In this document: positions 1 through 10,484 of the stretch, in pieces
Layout: every line of letters begins with the position of its first letter
How positions within the stretch are numbered: the stretch's first letter is position 1
Source: Toxonevra muliebris
Lineage: Eukaryota > Arthropoda > Insecta > Diptera > Pallopteridae
Direction: 5' to 3'
Assembly: GCA_963691655.1 (NCBI GenBank)
Contig: OY829328.1
Span: 80,790,400-80,854,399, forward strand
Length of the DNA stretch: 64,000 bases
Position numbers and translations under genes: made by a program
The notes under the pieces: generated by a model
What the model was told of the DNA's origin: nothing
What the model saw: only the letters and a program-made list of their open reading frames with translations
Databases searched by the model: none

Positions 1-214
1 TCAAACGCTGACCAAGATTAAGGTCTTAGTCATATAATTTCATAAAAAATGAGTTAAGATATACGAAAAGTTTCGATGTTCCTAATGCAAATAGACTTAA
101 AATTATAAAGTTTTTAAAGACTTGTTTAAAAAAGTTCAATTTACACAAGCTAAAGTACAGGTTTAAAAATAATTTTTTAACCTTAATTTGTTTATTATAA
201 ATACACCTAATAAT

Positions 215-722
215 CAGGGTTGACCATATTAGGTGGCTCCATAAACATGAAAAAACACATATTTTTCTGTTCAAGTAAAAAATCATTTAATTTGGTTTAA
301 AGAAATTTTATTACATCACTTTCTGAAGATAATATCGCGAAGTAGTCACCCTGAGCTCGAATGGCGTAATGAGCCCGTTTTTCACCATTTTCCTCCGTAT
401 TTGCCAATGCTTCGGCCAATATGGCGGCTATTTTCTGGTGGATGTTCATCTTAAGTCCGTCTAGGGTCTTTGGTTTGTTTATATAAACCTTTGACTTCAA
501 GTAACCCAAGAGGAAAAATTGTCAAATTAGGCGAACGCGGAGGCCAGTCAAAATCACCATTTGTTGAAAGTAACAGACCAGGGAACAATGGTTTGTGGCA
601 CGAGCTATGTGAAGTGGTGCGCCGTCTTGTTGAAAGCAGAAGTGCTCCATATCATTTTGATGAACAATCAGTTTCAAAAAAATCAAAATAATTTCTCAAT
701 GGGGAAAATATGGCCAACCCTG
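215..722 (-). mobile_element. mariner-superfamily element, internally deleted, with 16-bp terminal inverted repeats
   Basis: The left end reads CAGGGTTGACCATATT (215-230). The reverse complement of 707-722 reads CAGGGTTGGCCATATT, a 15/16 match. A TA follows the right end directly, and the left flank carries TAAT, so a TA target duplication is likely but blurred. Only about 508 bp lie between the ends, whereas complete elements of this type are well over 1 kb. Coding similarity begins within about 60 bp of the right terminus, already in the middle of the transposase, so the 5' half of the gene has been deleted. It is a deletion derivative that could only have moved with transposase supplied in trans. 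Confidence 0.75.
297..660 (-). pseudogene. C-terminal part of a mariner/Tc1-superfamily (DDE_3) transposase, frameshifted
   Basis: Read on the minus strand, one frame gives FQQDGAPLHIARA (about 650-610), which contains the second catalytic Asp. A second frame gives FDWPPRSPNLT (about 560-525). A third gives GYLKSKVYINKPKTLDGLK, running to the stop at 297. Insect DDE_3 transposases have these motifs in this order (QQDGAPxH, then DWPPRSPDLTPxDFFLWGYLKSKVY). At least two frameshifts separate them. The segment that should carry the third catalytic Asp before FFLWG reads Q instead, so the enzyme is dead. The N-terminal helix-turn-helix and the first catalytic Asp are absent. The family-level assignment rests on motif recall only. 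Confidence 0.75.
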
Positions 723-3700
723 TATTATATTCATTTTTATATTTGCATGTACTCATTTTGATATTTTCGAAGTTGTTATTTTAAGTTTTGTTTAGTTTTA
801 TAAAAATATTATTTTTTTATTTGGTACTTTCTGACACTTTGGTACCCTCAAAATGGCACTTCATACCTATGAAGAGTTGGCAACTCTGTTTGTAGTACAA
901 ATTTGGCGAGAGAGAAATAACGGGTCTGCGCATGGCAGAGTAATTAGTGGGATCTGCATTCAGTAGGAAAACTAAGCATAACTGTCAAACAATGAAGTGA
1001 GAGCGATGAGCGTAGGTATAAAAATGTAGTGAAGTCATAAACACACACACTCGCACATACATTGATCTGATTATTACTCTCCTGCTTTTACATCCCACCA
1101 GGAACATGATGCGTTAAAGCTAAATTTTAATTTTTCGGACAAATATGCGAAATTTGAAATGTTCAAATATTAAAATAAATTACCCTCAGGAGGTTAAGAA
1201 GTCCAAGGCCGAATTGCCACAAAAACTAAAACTACTACAACAAATATCTCCTTAGATTTAGTACTTTTCATGGTCTAAAATGTTTATTGTTATAAACATT
1301 AAAGAAAATTGTTAAGAATTATTGACAAATACCGTGAAGTAACTATGGAGCAATTGCCGATAACTAACGATACGGCAACTTATCCATAATTATTGACCAT
1401 ATTTCCATTACTAATTCTAATACGTCCTGTAAGCGTGAGAGTATATGTATTTCAAGGCCAATATAAAGAAAAAGAATAAGGTAAAAAGACAATAAAACAA
1501 AGACATTGCAAATTCACTGCACAAAACATTAAACAGTGAAACATTAAATTATACTAGTGTGAAATCTTAGAATAATTTCAAGGGTAAGTACAACAGGCAT
1601 TACTTTTTTAATGCTTTGAGAATGCTTTGTATATTCTGTCACAACACAACATATAAACATAACTGACGAATTAGCCTTTCTACAATGCAAATATAAAAGA
1701 AGAACCCATAGTGTTTTACAATAAATAGAAACAAGGGTGGGCATTGTTGAAAAAAAAAAAAATAAATTAAAACCGAAACAGATTTTTAGCACTCAAAGAC
1801 ATTAAATCGAGACAATCATGTAAACTTTTTGAATAACTACTGCAGTCCAATATGATGACTGTACTACTCAAATGTTGATAGAAAGTGTTTAACTAAATGA
1901 AGATATAAGTTACATGAAAAAAATTTCTAGGTAAAATGAGTAAGTTGATTCTGTATTGGCAAGAAAAAAACCCCGAAGGTGTTTTCCCGAAAATTACATG
2001 GGAAAAATAGTATATCCGAGAAAATAAAGCTTCAAGATAGGCGCAAGTTCACAGCTAGTTCTGGGTTAAAATATATTAACTAAAAGTGTATAATTTATAA
2101 GATCAGTGCAACTCTCAACAAAAATTCAATAGAATTTGATATGGAAGCTAATAAATTTGTTGTTTTTGAAAACATTAATGTAATTTGACTAAATCTGCAA
2201 CTCCGAAAATACGAAACAAGCCTTTAGAGGTCTCAGTTGTAAGTTGCTTTAATTCCATAGACTATCTAAACTACAATATTTCGGTCATTGCATGATCGAA
2301 CATGAACGTGCAATAAAGTTTCAGTGGGTCCCTACTTAATATCGCTTCGAATAGCTTTTGCAGTTTAACTGTTTTGGATCTATTGATTTAACTACGAGGA
2401 ATTAACTGAGATTTTTACTAGGGAATCTTAAAAAATTTATTACAAGTGCAATCTTCTTATAAATATCTCTTTGTTTGTTTATGAGATATTGTGGAATATT
2501 TCAATCCTAAAGTCAGTGGCAGTTCAATGTGTATTTCATTACCCCCCTTGAAAAAGACATATGTATTATCTAAACAAAATAAGTAAACTAACTCATGATC
2601 AAATTTTTATATAAAAAAAAAATTATTTTGTAATATTTTGTATATTTACCTTGAAAAGGATATCCAGTTAAATATGGAGCCATATTAAAATTTGAACCAA
2701 CCATGAATACTTCCAAAGAAAAATTTGGAAGAAATTTGAAAATAATTTTTTCCAAATTAAAATATTATCAAAATGTTCAAAATTTGGTAGACGAAAAAAA
2801 AAATCACAAAATACAAGCAATTATATTTCGTTAAAGTTTGTAAAAATTTTATTTATTTTTATTTTTTAATACACACGTTCATGGTTATGCAACAAAATTA
2901 AAAAAAAGATTACGATGACTTATTTAGAAGTTCATAATTGTTTGTTTTCTTTTTTAATTTTTGTTGTTGTTTTAGTTACTTGATTATTTTATTCTCAATT
3001 TTTTCACATTTAAATCATACTCAAATGAGCATGAATAATTCTTATCAATCTCACGACACTTTTGTTTTTTTCTGTCTAGTTTGCTTTTTTTTTTTTGTGT
3101 TTGGGTTTCTAACTTCATGCGCGAGCTGTAACTCTATTGCTAGTCAGCTTGAAACTAATTATGAAACGGTCAACAACTTTACAAATCAAATTTTTGAGAT
3201 TTTTCTCCAGCTCGTATGGTCATATGAATTGAAACCAAGAAGAAAATATCCAAAAAGCAACAACAGAAAACAAGTAAAACAAACACACACACTGAAAAAC
3301 CCACGCTCTGCTTATAAGAAAAAAAGACAGACACTCATGCCTCATTATGCAGTCAGTATGGTGTGAACACGAAGATCGAATAAATCAGGATGCTAAAACA
3401 TGGTATGAGTGTACACGAGAGACACAGATACATACACACATACAAGAAAACCCGAAAGATACAAAAAGTATAAGAAAAGATCAACAACAATAACAACATG
3501 TGTTTTTCTGGTCGATTCAGTAATGATCGCACAAGCAAACCACCCCCCACTGAGTGAATTGCAAATCGAACAAAAGAGCGTAAAACCAAAAGAGCGAATA
3601 AGAACGAAGTGTGAGCACGTGGCCATTAGAGCGAATGAGTAGGCATATGTTCGATTACATTTAATATTACCTGTGTGGATGTGTGTGTGTGTGGGTTTTT

Positions 3701-4330
3701 GTGGTGTTTAAGTGGAAAAGAGCGCATATGATCACACTCTAACAACAGCAAAGTAGCGTTTTGTATCCATTGCTATTATTGTAAATTAGCTCCTCCCCAT
3801 TTTCATACCTAACTAAACTAACAAGAGTTTTGTATTTTTGTAGCGTTGTTTTGATAGTTTTGTTGTTTTTTTTTTGGCTCTTTAGATAATTGCAAGTCTA
3901 GTTTGCGAAAATATTTTTAATAGATTTTTCACAGTTACTTAACGTTTTAGTTTTGATCTATGCCGATATATTTTCAATTCATTTTAAATGTTTTTGTTTT
4001 TGTTGATCTTTTTTATTGCAATTTATTTTCTACTTGGTTTTCTACATAAGTTCCAAAATTTCCTTTAAATTTAGCATACCTATTATTTGCACTTAGGGTT
4101 TTCCTAGGAAGTATTTTTTCATTTCTTGCATCATAAAGTTTAAGGTTTTTAAAACAACTTTACCTAGTCACTGCAGATTAAAACACGCACATAATTTTTT
4201 CCAAAAGAGAACATTAAACTTACTAACCGCTCGACACTTATGCTTACTTAAACTCTCTCTCATAGTTTCTTTTTATGTGTGAAACTAACATTTGACAGTT
4301 CTGAAAGTTATGCTCACGTAAGCGTTTTTT
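723..4330. other. no supported gene; AT-rich intergenic or intronic sequence
   Basis: This stretch holds homopolymer runs, short CA/CACA tracts near 1040-1060 and 3285, and T-rich tracts around 2940-3110 that give a long but low-complexity open frame. I do not accept that frame as coding. The segment GAGTTGGCAACTCTG (about 877-891) looks like a lone transposon terminus, but no partner end is visible. Nothing else is recognisable. Confidence 0.5.
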
Positions 4331-4520
4331 ATATGAATTTTAATCGGAATTTCTATCTGATCTCATCTTGTTTCATGTCTGGTTTCTTATATGAATTTTA
4401 ATGGGAATTTTGATCTGATCTCATCTGTTATATGAATTTTAATCGGAATTATAATCTTATCTCATATCGTTTTAGGTCGGGTTTTTTATATGAATTTTAA
4501 TCGGAATTATCTGATATTGG
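4331..4520 (+). repeat. four-copy tandem repeat of about 41-58 bp
   Basis: The phrase ATATGAATTTTAATCGGAAT recurs at 4331, 4389 (one change), 4430 and 4488, with spacings of 58, 41 and 58 bp. The copies are separated by TCTGATCTCATC-like and GTTTCATGTCTGG-like spacers. The array runs directly into the degenerate TTTGGTCTGAATT satellite, so it may be a locally amplified variant of it. Confidence 0.8.
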
Positions 4521-4539
4521 ATTTCAGTTTTTTTAGGTA

Positions 4540-4750
4540 TGGTTTTTGATCTAAGTTTTGGGACTGAATTTTCGTCTGACTTTTTTTTTAATTTTGCTCT
4601 TGAGTTGAGTTTTGATTTGAACTTTAATTTTTATGTTTGAATTTGGTCCAATTTTTAGATAAAATTTGTGAATTTTGGTCTGAATTCCGGTCCAGGTTTG
4701 ATCAGAAATTTTGTCTGAATTTCATTTGAAGTTAGGTTTGATTTGGTTTG
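4540..4750 (+). repeat. degenerate TTTGGTCTGAATT satellite, array 1
   Basis: The sequence is a loose succession of GAATTTTGGTCTGA-like and TTTGATCTGA-like words of about 10-14 bp. The same degenerate family occurs at 14380-14690 (opposite strand), 40480-41450, 46185-49130 and 51905-53430. Confidence 0.7.
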
Positions 4751-5117
4751 AACCTACCTTACCTACGCCAGCGATTAGGCATCCAGTGGCTCTGATCTAC
4801 TATGGGTTCACCTGACACCATTTCCTTGCTCGAAACTCTAACGAGATTTTGAGAACCTTATATAACCTGAAGGTAGAATAGGTCAAAACAACTGATACAT
4901 AGAACTCAATGTTTTGGACCCCCTCCGTTAACTACACCATACCAACCCATTGGATTTCTGATTTCCTCATCGTTGGGCTGCGTTAATACGATAGATTACA
5001 CAATTTTTATAGCTGATGATGTCATAGACTATATACTTTCTAAATTCAATAGAATACGGCCTGTTTCCGGCCTAACCCTTTTCCGTACACAGTGATTATC
5101 AGGCTAAATCTGATCAC

Positions 5118-5690
5118 TTATATGGCGGCACAGGTCCAAACTAAGTAGGGTTCAAAGGTTAGTTTGTGTTGGTACTACAAGAACCATTCGTTTATGCCTA
5201 ACAGACGTTCTAATTAAGCTACTTAATTTGCTATCTACCGAGCTACTAAAGAAATCGCAGCCTTAAGTGAAATCAGACTCAGAGAAATAGGCCATTGGAC
5301 CATCAAAAACTATAGGCATAATAGAATTTAATCACAAGTACCGGATATAACACCTTATCCAACACAGAATTCCTAATACGCAAAGAAAATTTCATGACAC
5401 ATTTTTCAAACAGGGGCCGATTAAAAAAGGAATCATCTAGGAGTTAGCTTCGAGATAGAACTCTACACTGATGAGTCCACAATGGGCTTAGAAGCTGGTA
5501 TTTTTATGCAGAACATCTCAACACTATCTAAGTGGAACTTCTGAGCGAATTCAGTCTTTTCCAGGCCAAACTTCTGGCAGTCAGAGAAGCCTGCAAAGTG
5601 TTGACCAAACTTCAATATAAGACTAAGATAGCTATTTCCACCAGTTAAACCTCTAGACTTAGAGAGGCAGAAAGTAAAAAAGTCATTAGA
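5118..5690 (+). pseudogene. non-LTR retrotransposon ORF2 remnant (RT C-terminus and RNase H)
   Basis: Three short reading-frame segments match ORF2 of an RNase H-bearing LINE (I/R1/LOA-like clades). The first, from 5135, reads SKLSRVQRLVCVGTTRTIRL and continues as TDVLIKLLNLLSTELL, the conserved post-RT block just before RNase H. A frameshift leads to ALSEIRLREIGHW (about 5260-5300). RNase H then begins with IELYTDESTMGLEAG (about 5453-5500), where the usual YTDGS has become YTDES. After another frameshift comes VFQAKLLAVREACKVL (about 5550-5600). The order is right but frameshifts and a broken GS make it dead. It is the same type of element as the minus-strand remnants at 24-25.7 kb and 28.5-28.9 kb. 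The 5' limit is uncertain; 4770-5117 may be more of it, too decayed to read. Confidence 0.75.
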
Positions 5691-6400
5691 AAAATAATGA
5701 TTACTACAAAAAAAATCAGTTATAATTTGAAGTGTTTTTGCTCTAATAGAATCAGAGCAATAACGCTCAAGACATTACAATTCCAATAATATATCAAATG
5801 ATGTGTACTTATTTTCTTCTAACAGACTATGTTAAAAAAATTTTAATATACCGCGTTTTTAAAACGGACTAAAAAGTATAAAATAATTTCTCCTAGCGCT
5901 ATAAAGATTTTATTTATAACCTCATTCAGATTTCTAACCCCATACAGTTTATCCTGTAAATTTGTAATTGTAAATTTTAGTAGGCATGAGAATACCTACA
6001 TGATTTAAAACAAAAAACGTAGGTCGCATGCAATTCGGAACTTGATGCATAAATAGTTCACCTAATTTTATCTCTATCCATAGGCCACTGTACTGTGTGA
6101 TCGACAACATTAAAATAAGAAAAGCATTACAGTTTTATTTTTCTTTGAAATTATATCACATAAAAAAAATTAGTTATGCGAAAGTGTTCTAAAAATCTTG
6201 CTTATATACTGACGTATTTCCGAACCCTAAAGTGTACTGAAAAAACTACGATCGTATCGAAAAATGATTTTTAAAACGATGAATGCAATGCTTTGATCTA
6301 TGAATCTTAAAGATAAATATCTACTTTCCAAAACGCCATATTAATTATCCTCTACACAAACCATACGTTAGCCATCTATTAGTTAACATCGTACTCCTTA
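5691..6400. other. no gene seen
   Basis: AT-rich sequence with no coding frame, tRNA or recognisable transposon end. Confidence 0.5.
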
Positions 6401-6886
6401 TTTATACACCAACCTGAAAGTATGCTGTACTATAATTATTGCATAATAATAATATTTATACACCAACCTGAAAGTATGCTTTACTATAATTATTGTTTAA
6501 TAATAATGTTTATACGCCAGCCTGAAAGTATGCTGTACTATAATTATTGTATAATAATAGTATCTATACACCAGCCTGAAAATATGCTGTACTAAAATTA
6601 TTGTATAACAATAATTTGTATACACCAGCCTGAAAGTATGCTGTACTAAAATCATTGTATAACAGTAATATTTATAAACCGGCCTAAAAGTATGCTGTAT
6701 CATAATTATTGTATAACAATAATAATTATACACTAGCCTGAAAATATGCTGTACTATAATTATTGTACAATAATAATTTTTATACATCATCCTAAAAGTA
6801 TGCTGTACTAAAATCATTGTATAATAATAATATTTATACACCAACCAGAAAATATGCTGTACTATAATTGTTGTATCTATAAATAA
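6401..6886. repeat. 54-bp tandem array, nine units, no indels
   Basis: The word TTTATACACC (or a one-base variant) starts units at 6401, 6455, 6509, 6563, 6617, 6671, 6725, 6779 and 6833, that is, exactly every 54 bp. Each unit continues with AACCTGAAAGTATGCTGTAC and a short hairpin, ATTATTGTATAATAAT. Because 54 is divisible by three, the minus strand stays open for 115 codons as an 18-residue repeat (VQHTFRLVYKYYCYTI-like). I read that as a by-product of the period, not a gene. The absence of indels beside many substitutions is notable. Confidence 0.93.
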
Positions 6887-7196
6887 ATAAATGTTAATGT
6901 TTTATATTATATTTACATATATTTTTGATATTTTATATTGCATTGTCATCCAGTTCTGAGCATTGCTTAAACTTTCAAGTCTACAGATCATCTGGAAGTT
7001 AGTTTAAAATCGATTGTAAAATTCCACCCGAACAGACAGACATCATTAAAAGCGAGTTAATATAAACGTGGTAAAATGATGACAACCATAAAAACACGGT
7101 AAAAATTGTATGAGACTGAGAGTAAATTCAGAAATTTAAGTTGAGACTTGAAACTCTTCAAAAATTAGTTGAAAATACATTTAGAAAACAACTTAC

Positions 7197-7297
7197 CAGC
7201 TATGCTGCACCCTTCCTTGTATTGACCCAACGCCCCCTGGTGGTTAAGCTCTCTTAATTCCTCACCCTTGCAGATACCAAATAGAAAACACTTATCA
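7197..7297 (-). CDS. candidate internal coding exon, product not recognised
   Basis: On the minus strand a possible acceptor (TTCTTGGCTGCAATGCTAG) precedes 101 nt with one open frame. This ends at a perfect donor, G|GTAAGT, at 7196-7191. The frame reads DKCFLFGICKGEELRELN, then HQGALGQYKEGCSIA. It has several cysteines and better-than-background codon composition. I do not recognise the protein, and no matching flanking exons were found in either direction. The same bases contain a CTCF-like motif, which could be an alternative reason for the unusual composition. It may be a real exon of a gene extending beyond what I can read, an exonised repeat, or chance. Confidence 0.28.
7231..7243 (-). 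promoter_or_regulatory. perfect CTCF core motif
   Basis: The plus strand reads CGCCCCCTGGTGG; the complement, CCACCAGGGGGCG, is an exact match to the CTCF core consensus shared by vertebrates and insects. It sits in a short GC-rich island inside AT-rich DNA. CTCF is a zinc-finger insulator and architecture protein. Occupancy cannot be judged from sequence. Confidence 0.45.
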
Positions 7298-9389
7298 CTA
7301 GCATTGCAGCCAAGAAAGAAATGGAACCAATATTTTTAATGATATTTAAATTCTAGATTGAAATTTTAACAGTGTAAAGCTGTAATCCTTCACTCTTTCA
7401 CCAAAACAATTAAAATGCCATACAAAAAAAAAAAAAAAATAAAAAATTAAAACTAGTTGTTTACTGTAATTAAAATAATATTCTCTCAAGACCTAAGCCC
7501 TCTAGAGATTTCTTTGGTGACATTTTGGAATTTTTTCATAAATTCGACATAAATACTTTGCTATGCATTATTAATATAAGTATTTTTGTATTAAAGACAT
7601 AAACCAGAAGAAAGTCAACTGGTTACTTCCAATACAATACCAACTACTAATGTGCTACAGGTAATAAATTCTAATTCATTAAAAAACTAAAAAAAAAAAA
7701 AAAAACAACTAAAAACACAAATAATTTGCGACTTCACATGATAGAAGTAAATGTGTGGAACCTTTCGACACAGAATAGGTACTTACAATTAGACTAATCA
7801 GCGTTACCTTTTGAATTCGATTTAAGAATCCGATCCGCATAGGGTCAGCAGAAGAAATTGCTACATAAATGAATGACTGAAGGAGGGAATGAATGCATCT
7901 AATGCTAGTTACTGCAGTGAAATGCATAGAAATTAAAGAAGAAATTTTGCCGCAAAAATAAAAGTTATGTACTTTTATATGTTTGGCATTATTTCACGAT
8001 AGATAAAAATTAATCACTTATGTTCTTTTTATTTTCTACTTTTTACTGGTTCGGTGCTTTTCATGTAAATTACCGTCACCGCAGTAAAACCTAATCAACT
8101 ACAAATAATGACAAAAATAATTGTAGTCTTTATTTTATTTTAGTTTTTTTTCTATTTTTTTTTTTTTTTTTTTTTTTTTGTTCTCCTTCTTCTTTTTCTT
8201 CTTGTAGTTAATTGCTGTTAAATTGTCTTATCTGTTAGTATAACCGACCCGTCAAATTTTTGTAAATTGATATGTTTCAAGCTTTTCTTTTGGTGCAAAC
8301 TCTTTTATAAAATTTACTTGTAGTTTTTTGGAAAAATTTTCTTAATTGACTAATTCTTTTCTGCTTCTCTCCTGATTTTCTGCTTATTTTCCTGATTGAT
8401 TTGGGGTGACAAATACAAATACGATTAAGTGCTGCTTTCTATACCAAAGATTTGGAAATTTTCCACATTTCTTTATTTCAATTAAAACTGCAATAATAAT
8501 AATGAATTTTCATATCTTTCAATTTTTTCTTTAAAGCAATACCGTAATATTTATGTTAGCTTTATAATAAATTGAGAGAAAAAATATTTTATCATTTACT
8601 TGAATTATAAGAAAAAAATATTTTCTAAATTTTTAATTAGTTTTTTTTTAGCTGTTTTACGTTATAGTCGCCTGCTTCTGGATTGGATACAACGATCCAT
8701 ACACATGAAGCTAGAAATCGTCATGCATTGATGATAACTGAGAGAAGGTGGGAGTTATTGATGCTGCAGGCCTGTACCCCCTCAAAATGGAAAAATATGA
8801 TATCAAAATGTAAATAATAATATCGCCCTTCACTTCAGTTTGAATCCTAGATTTATCACCGACTTTTCTTATTTTCAAAGAGGTCTATGAAGGAAGAGAG
8901 GTTGAGGTATTTGCCACACACAATGTCATCTTTGAAAGATCACAAACAATCTCTAACTAACAGAAGTTTCTTTGTATGCAGTAACCAGCTGAAAATAATG
9001 GAAGGACTCTACAATGGTCTAAAAGACTGAGTACTATGGAAGGGCTTCAAATCCATCTCTAAATCAAAATAACTTTATGATCAAGGAATCACATTCCAAC
9101 TGTGCTTGCTGTCTTTATAAAGCTGCTATACGTCATCGTTTGAACAGAAAGTTGTATGCAGGATCCATGGAAGATCAAAGTTTTACATACTGAGTTAAAG
9201 GTTCCGATAGCTGATTATGTTGTGATTATGAACAAGAATGCTGCAGTGAAAATATTGTTCAACTGACACTCACAAATCAAGGTGTCTGTCGCATAAACTT
9301 ATGATGGATAGAACTAAGTGTATTATTACTATTATTATTTGAAGGAAGGCTCCAAGAAAGAAAGAAAGGCAGGTAGATAAGAAACTTAC
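7298..9389. other. no supported gene
   Basis: AT-rich sequence with long A and T runs (about 7426-7440, 7690-7705, 8156-8179). From about 8690 to 9340 the composition is more complex and looks like old transposon sequence, but no frame or terminus could be identified. Confidence 0.45.
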
Positions 9390-9453
9390 CCAATCCGAGA
9401 ATCGGAACTCGGGTTTCCAGAAACAAGACTCTGCCACTAGACCACAGTGACGA
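9390..9453 (-). repeat. tRNA-like SINE head (second, adjoining copy)
   Basis: On the minus strand this reads with an A-box-like TGGTCTAGTGGCAGAGT and, about 30 nt later, a B-box-like GAGTTCCGATTCTCG. These are the two internal RNA polymerase III promoter elements of a tRNA. It follows directly after the body of the SINE at 9454-9690 in the same orientation, giving a head-body-head arrangement. The stems do not pair well enough for a functional tRNA. Confidence 0.55.
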
Positions 9454-9690
9454 TGCTAGGACCTACAGTTTAACGCCGATTCCGAACGACTGTGTGGCAA
9501 TTTTTTATCAGCTCGATGGTTTTGCCATTACCAACCAAGGTGTTCTCTTATAATTCTCATACACTTCATATCGATAGTGAATATAAGAAGTTTATGAGAA
9601 TTTAACCACCAGACCAAAACGGAAATCGAACCCGTAACCTTCTGGATTCAAGTCTAGTGCACTATCCATTAGACTACCGAGGTCGTCAGA
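9454..9690 (-). mobile_element. tRNA-derived SINE, copy A (head plus body)
   Basis: The head (9684-9612, minus strand) resembles tRNA-Arg. It has the A box TAGTCTAATGGATAG (9676-9662), the B box GGTTCGATTTC (about 9632-9622) and terminal GACC/GGTC pairing, but mismatches in the acceptor and anticodon stems rule out a working tRNA. The body contains CTTGGTTGGTAATGGCAAAA, then CGAGCTGATA, and ends near TCGGCGTTAAACTGTAGG. The same body occurs at 14735-14895, where it continues to CATTGTGATACCAC and GGTTAGGTTGGAGT (read on the minus strand). The element is non-coding and would depend on a LINE for movement. Confidence 0.7.
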
Positions 9691-9727
9691 GAAGAGAACT
9701 AAGTGTAAAGAAACCTTTGTACCTTTA

Positions 9728-9817
9728 AGCTGCACGCACATTGAAGCTGTAAAGTGATCTGAAGAGTTTGCGAGTGACAGCGACGCATAACTTTACAGCT
9801 TCACTGTGCACGTAGCC
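9728..9817. mobile_element. 90-bp MITE with 27-bp inverted repeats and TTA target duplication (PIF/Harbinger-like)
   Basis: The left arm (9728-9754) begins AGCTGCACGCACATTG. The reverse complement of the right arm (9791-9817) begins GGCTACGTGCACAGTG, and both continue into GAAGCTGTAAAG. TTA flanks both sides (9725-9727 and 9818-9820), as expected for PIF/Harbinger insertions. The arms take up more than half of the element, so the transcript or single strand would fold into a hairpin. Confidence 0.75.
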
Positions 9818-9989
9818 TTAACTCTCACTCAAAGCTTGAAATAAAATCTTAAGGAAGTCGAAATTTATGTCTAAGTTTAAGTACAGCAAATAACAAGCAA
9901 CGAGGGGCTAACAAAAGCTCGCTTAGTTGGCAGCACTGAATAAATATTTGGCATTTATTTCGTTTCAAGTTTCACTGCAAATAGTCAAT

Positions 9990-10484
9990 ATGGAGATAAG
10001 AAAACGCAAAGCTACTGAAAAAGAGTCGGTAGAAATTCGACCGCCATCACAGCAAGAGATTCGGTTTACCATTCTTTACAGACTTCGGCGTAACCTCAAG
10101 CCTGTGGAAATATTTCATGAGAGCCAAATAGTATATGGAAGAAATGCACCATCGCTTGTGGCCGCCTCGAAGTAATTGCGAAGATTCCATACAGGATATT
10201 TTTCTGTGGAGGACAAATCTCGTGAAGGTCGCACAAAATTTTCGACTGATGACATAAGTGTGGTTCTGGTAAAGTCCAAAATTGACGAAGATCTAAGATT
10301 GACCCAGGAAATCATTGTTGAGGAACTGGGTTTAAATATTCACAAAATCGGTTTATTTAGAATTAACGATCATAATGGCAGATATATTATCGGGCTGGCT
10401 TTTCCTCAAAACCTTCTCCTCCTCTGTTTGTTTTCCATCTATTATTTAAAGGGATTTCTGAGCCGCCTAGTGTCTGACTAATTT
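9990..10484 (+). pseudogene. N-terminal half of a mariner-type transposase with one in-frame stop
   Basis: One frame runs from ATG at 9990 through a single TAA at 10173-10175 to 10481. After the stop it reads RRFHTGYFSVEDKSREGRT and later DEDLRLTQEIIVEELGL. This is the pattern of the HTH region of mariner/SETMAR-type transposases (WxxRFxxGxxSVEDxxRxGR, then LTxxEIAxELG). There is no catalytic domain; after about 10380 the frame no longer resembles a transposase. A related piece lies at 25845-25990. No terminal repeats were found, so it is probably a truncated relic. Confidence 0.6.

Noticed and set aside
1090..1254. Two exon-like stretches: after CCCACCAG a frame EHDALKLNFNFSDKYAKFE, and after ACCCTCAG a frame EVKKSKAELPQKLKLLQQIS ending in TAG
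   Set aside because: Both look protein-like, but no usable donor joins them and no other exon is visible upstream; evidence is too thin for a gene call.
2938..3366. 142-codon open frame on the plus strand
   Set aside because: Built from T-rich low-complexity DNA (Phe/Cys/Leu runs) with no motif or flanking splice signals.
6497..6844. 115-residue repeat protein on the minus strand
   Set aside because: Open only because the 54-bp repeat is a multiple of three; composition (Tyr/Ile-rich) follows the AT-rich unit.
9612..9684. Functional tRNA-Arg gene
   Set aside because: A and B boxes are good, but acceptor and anticodon stems carry several mismatches and a SINE body follows, so it is a SINE head.
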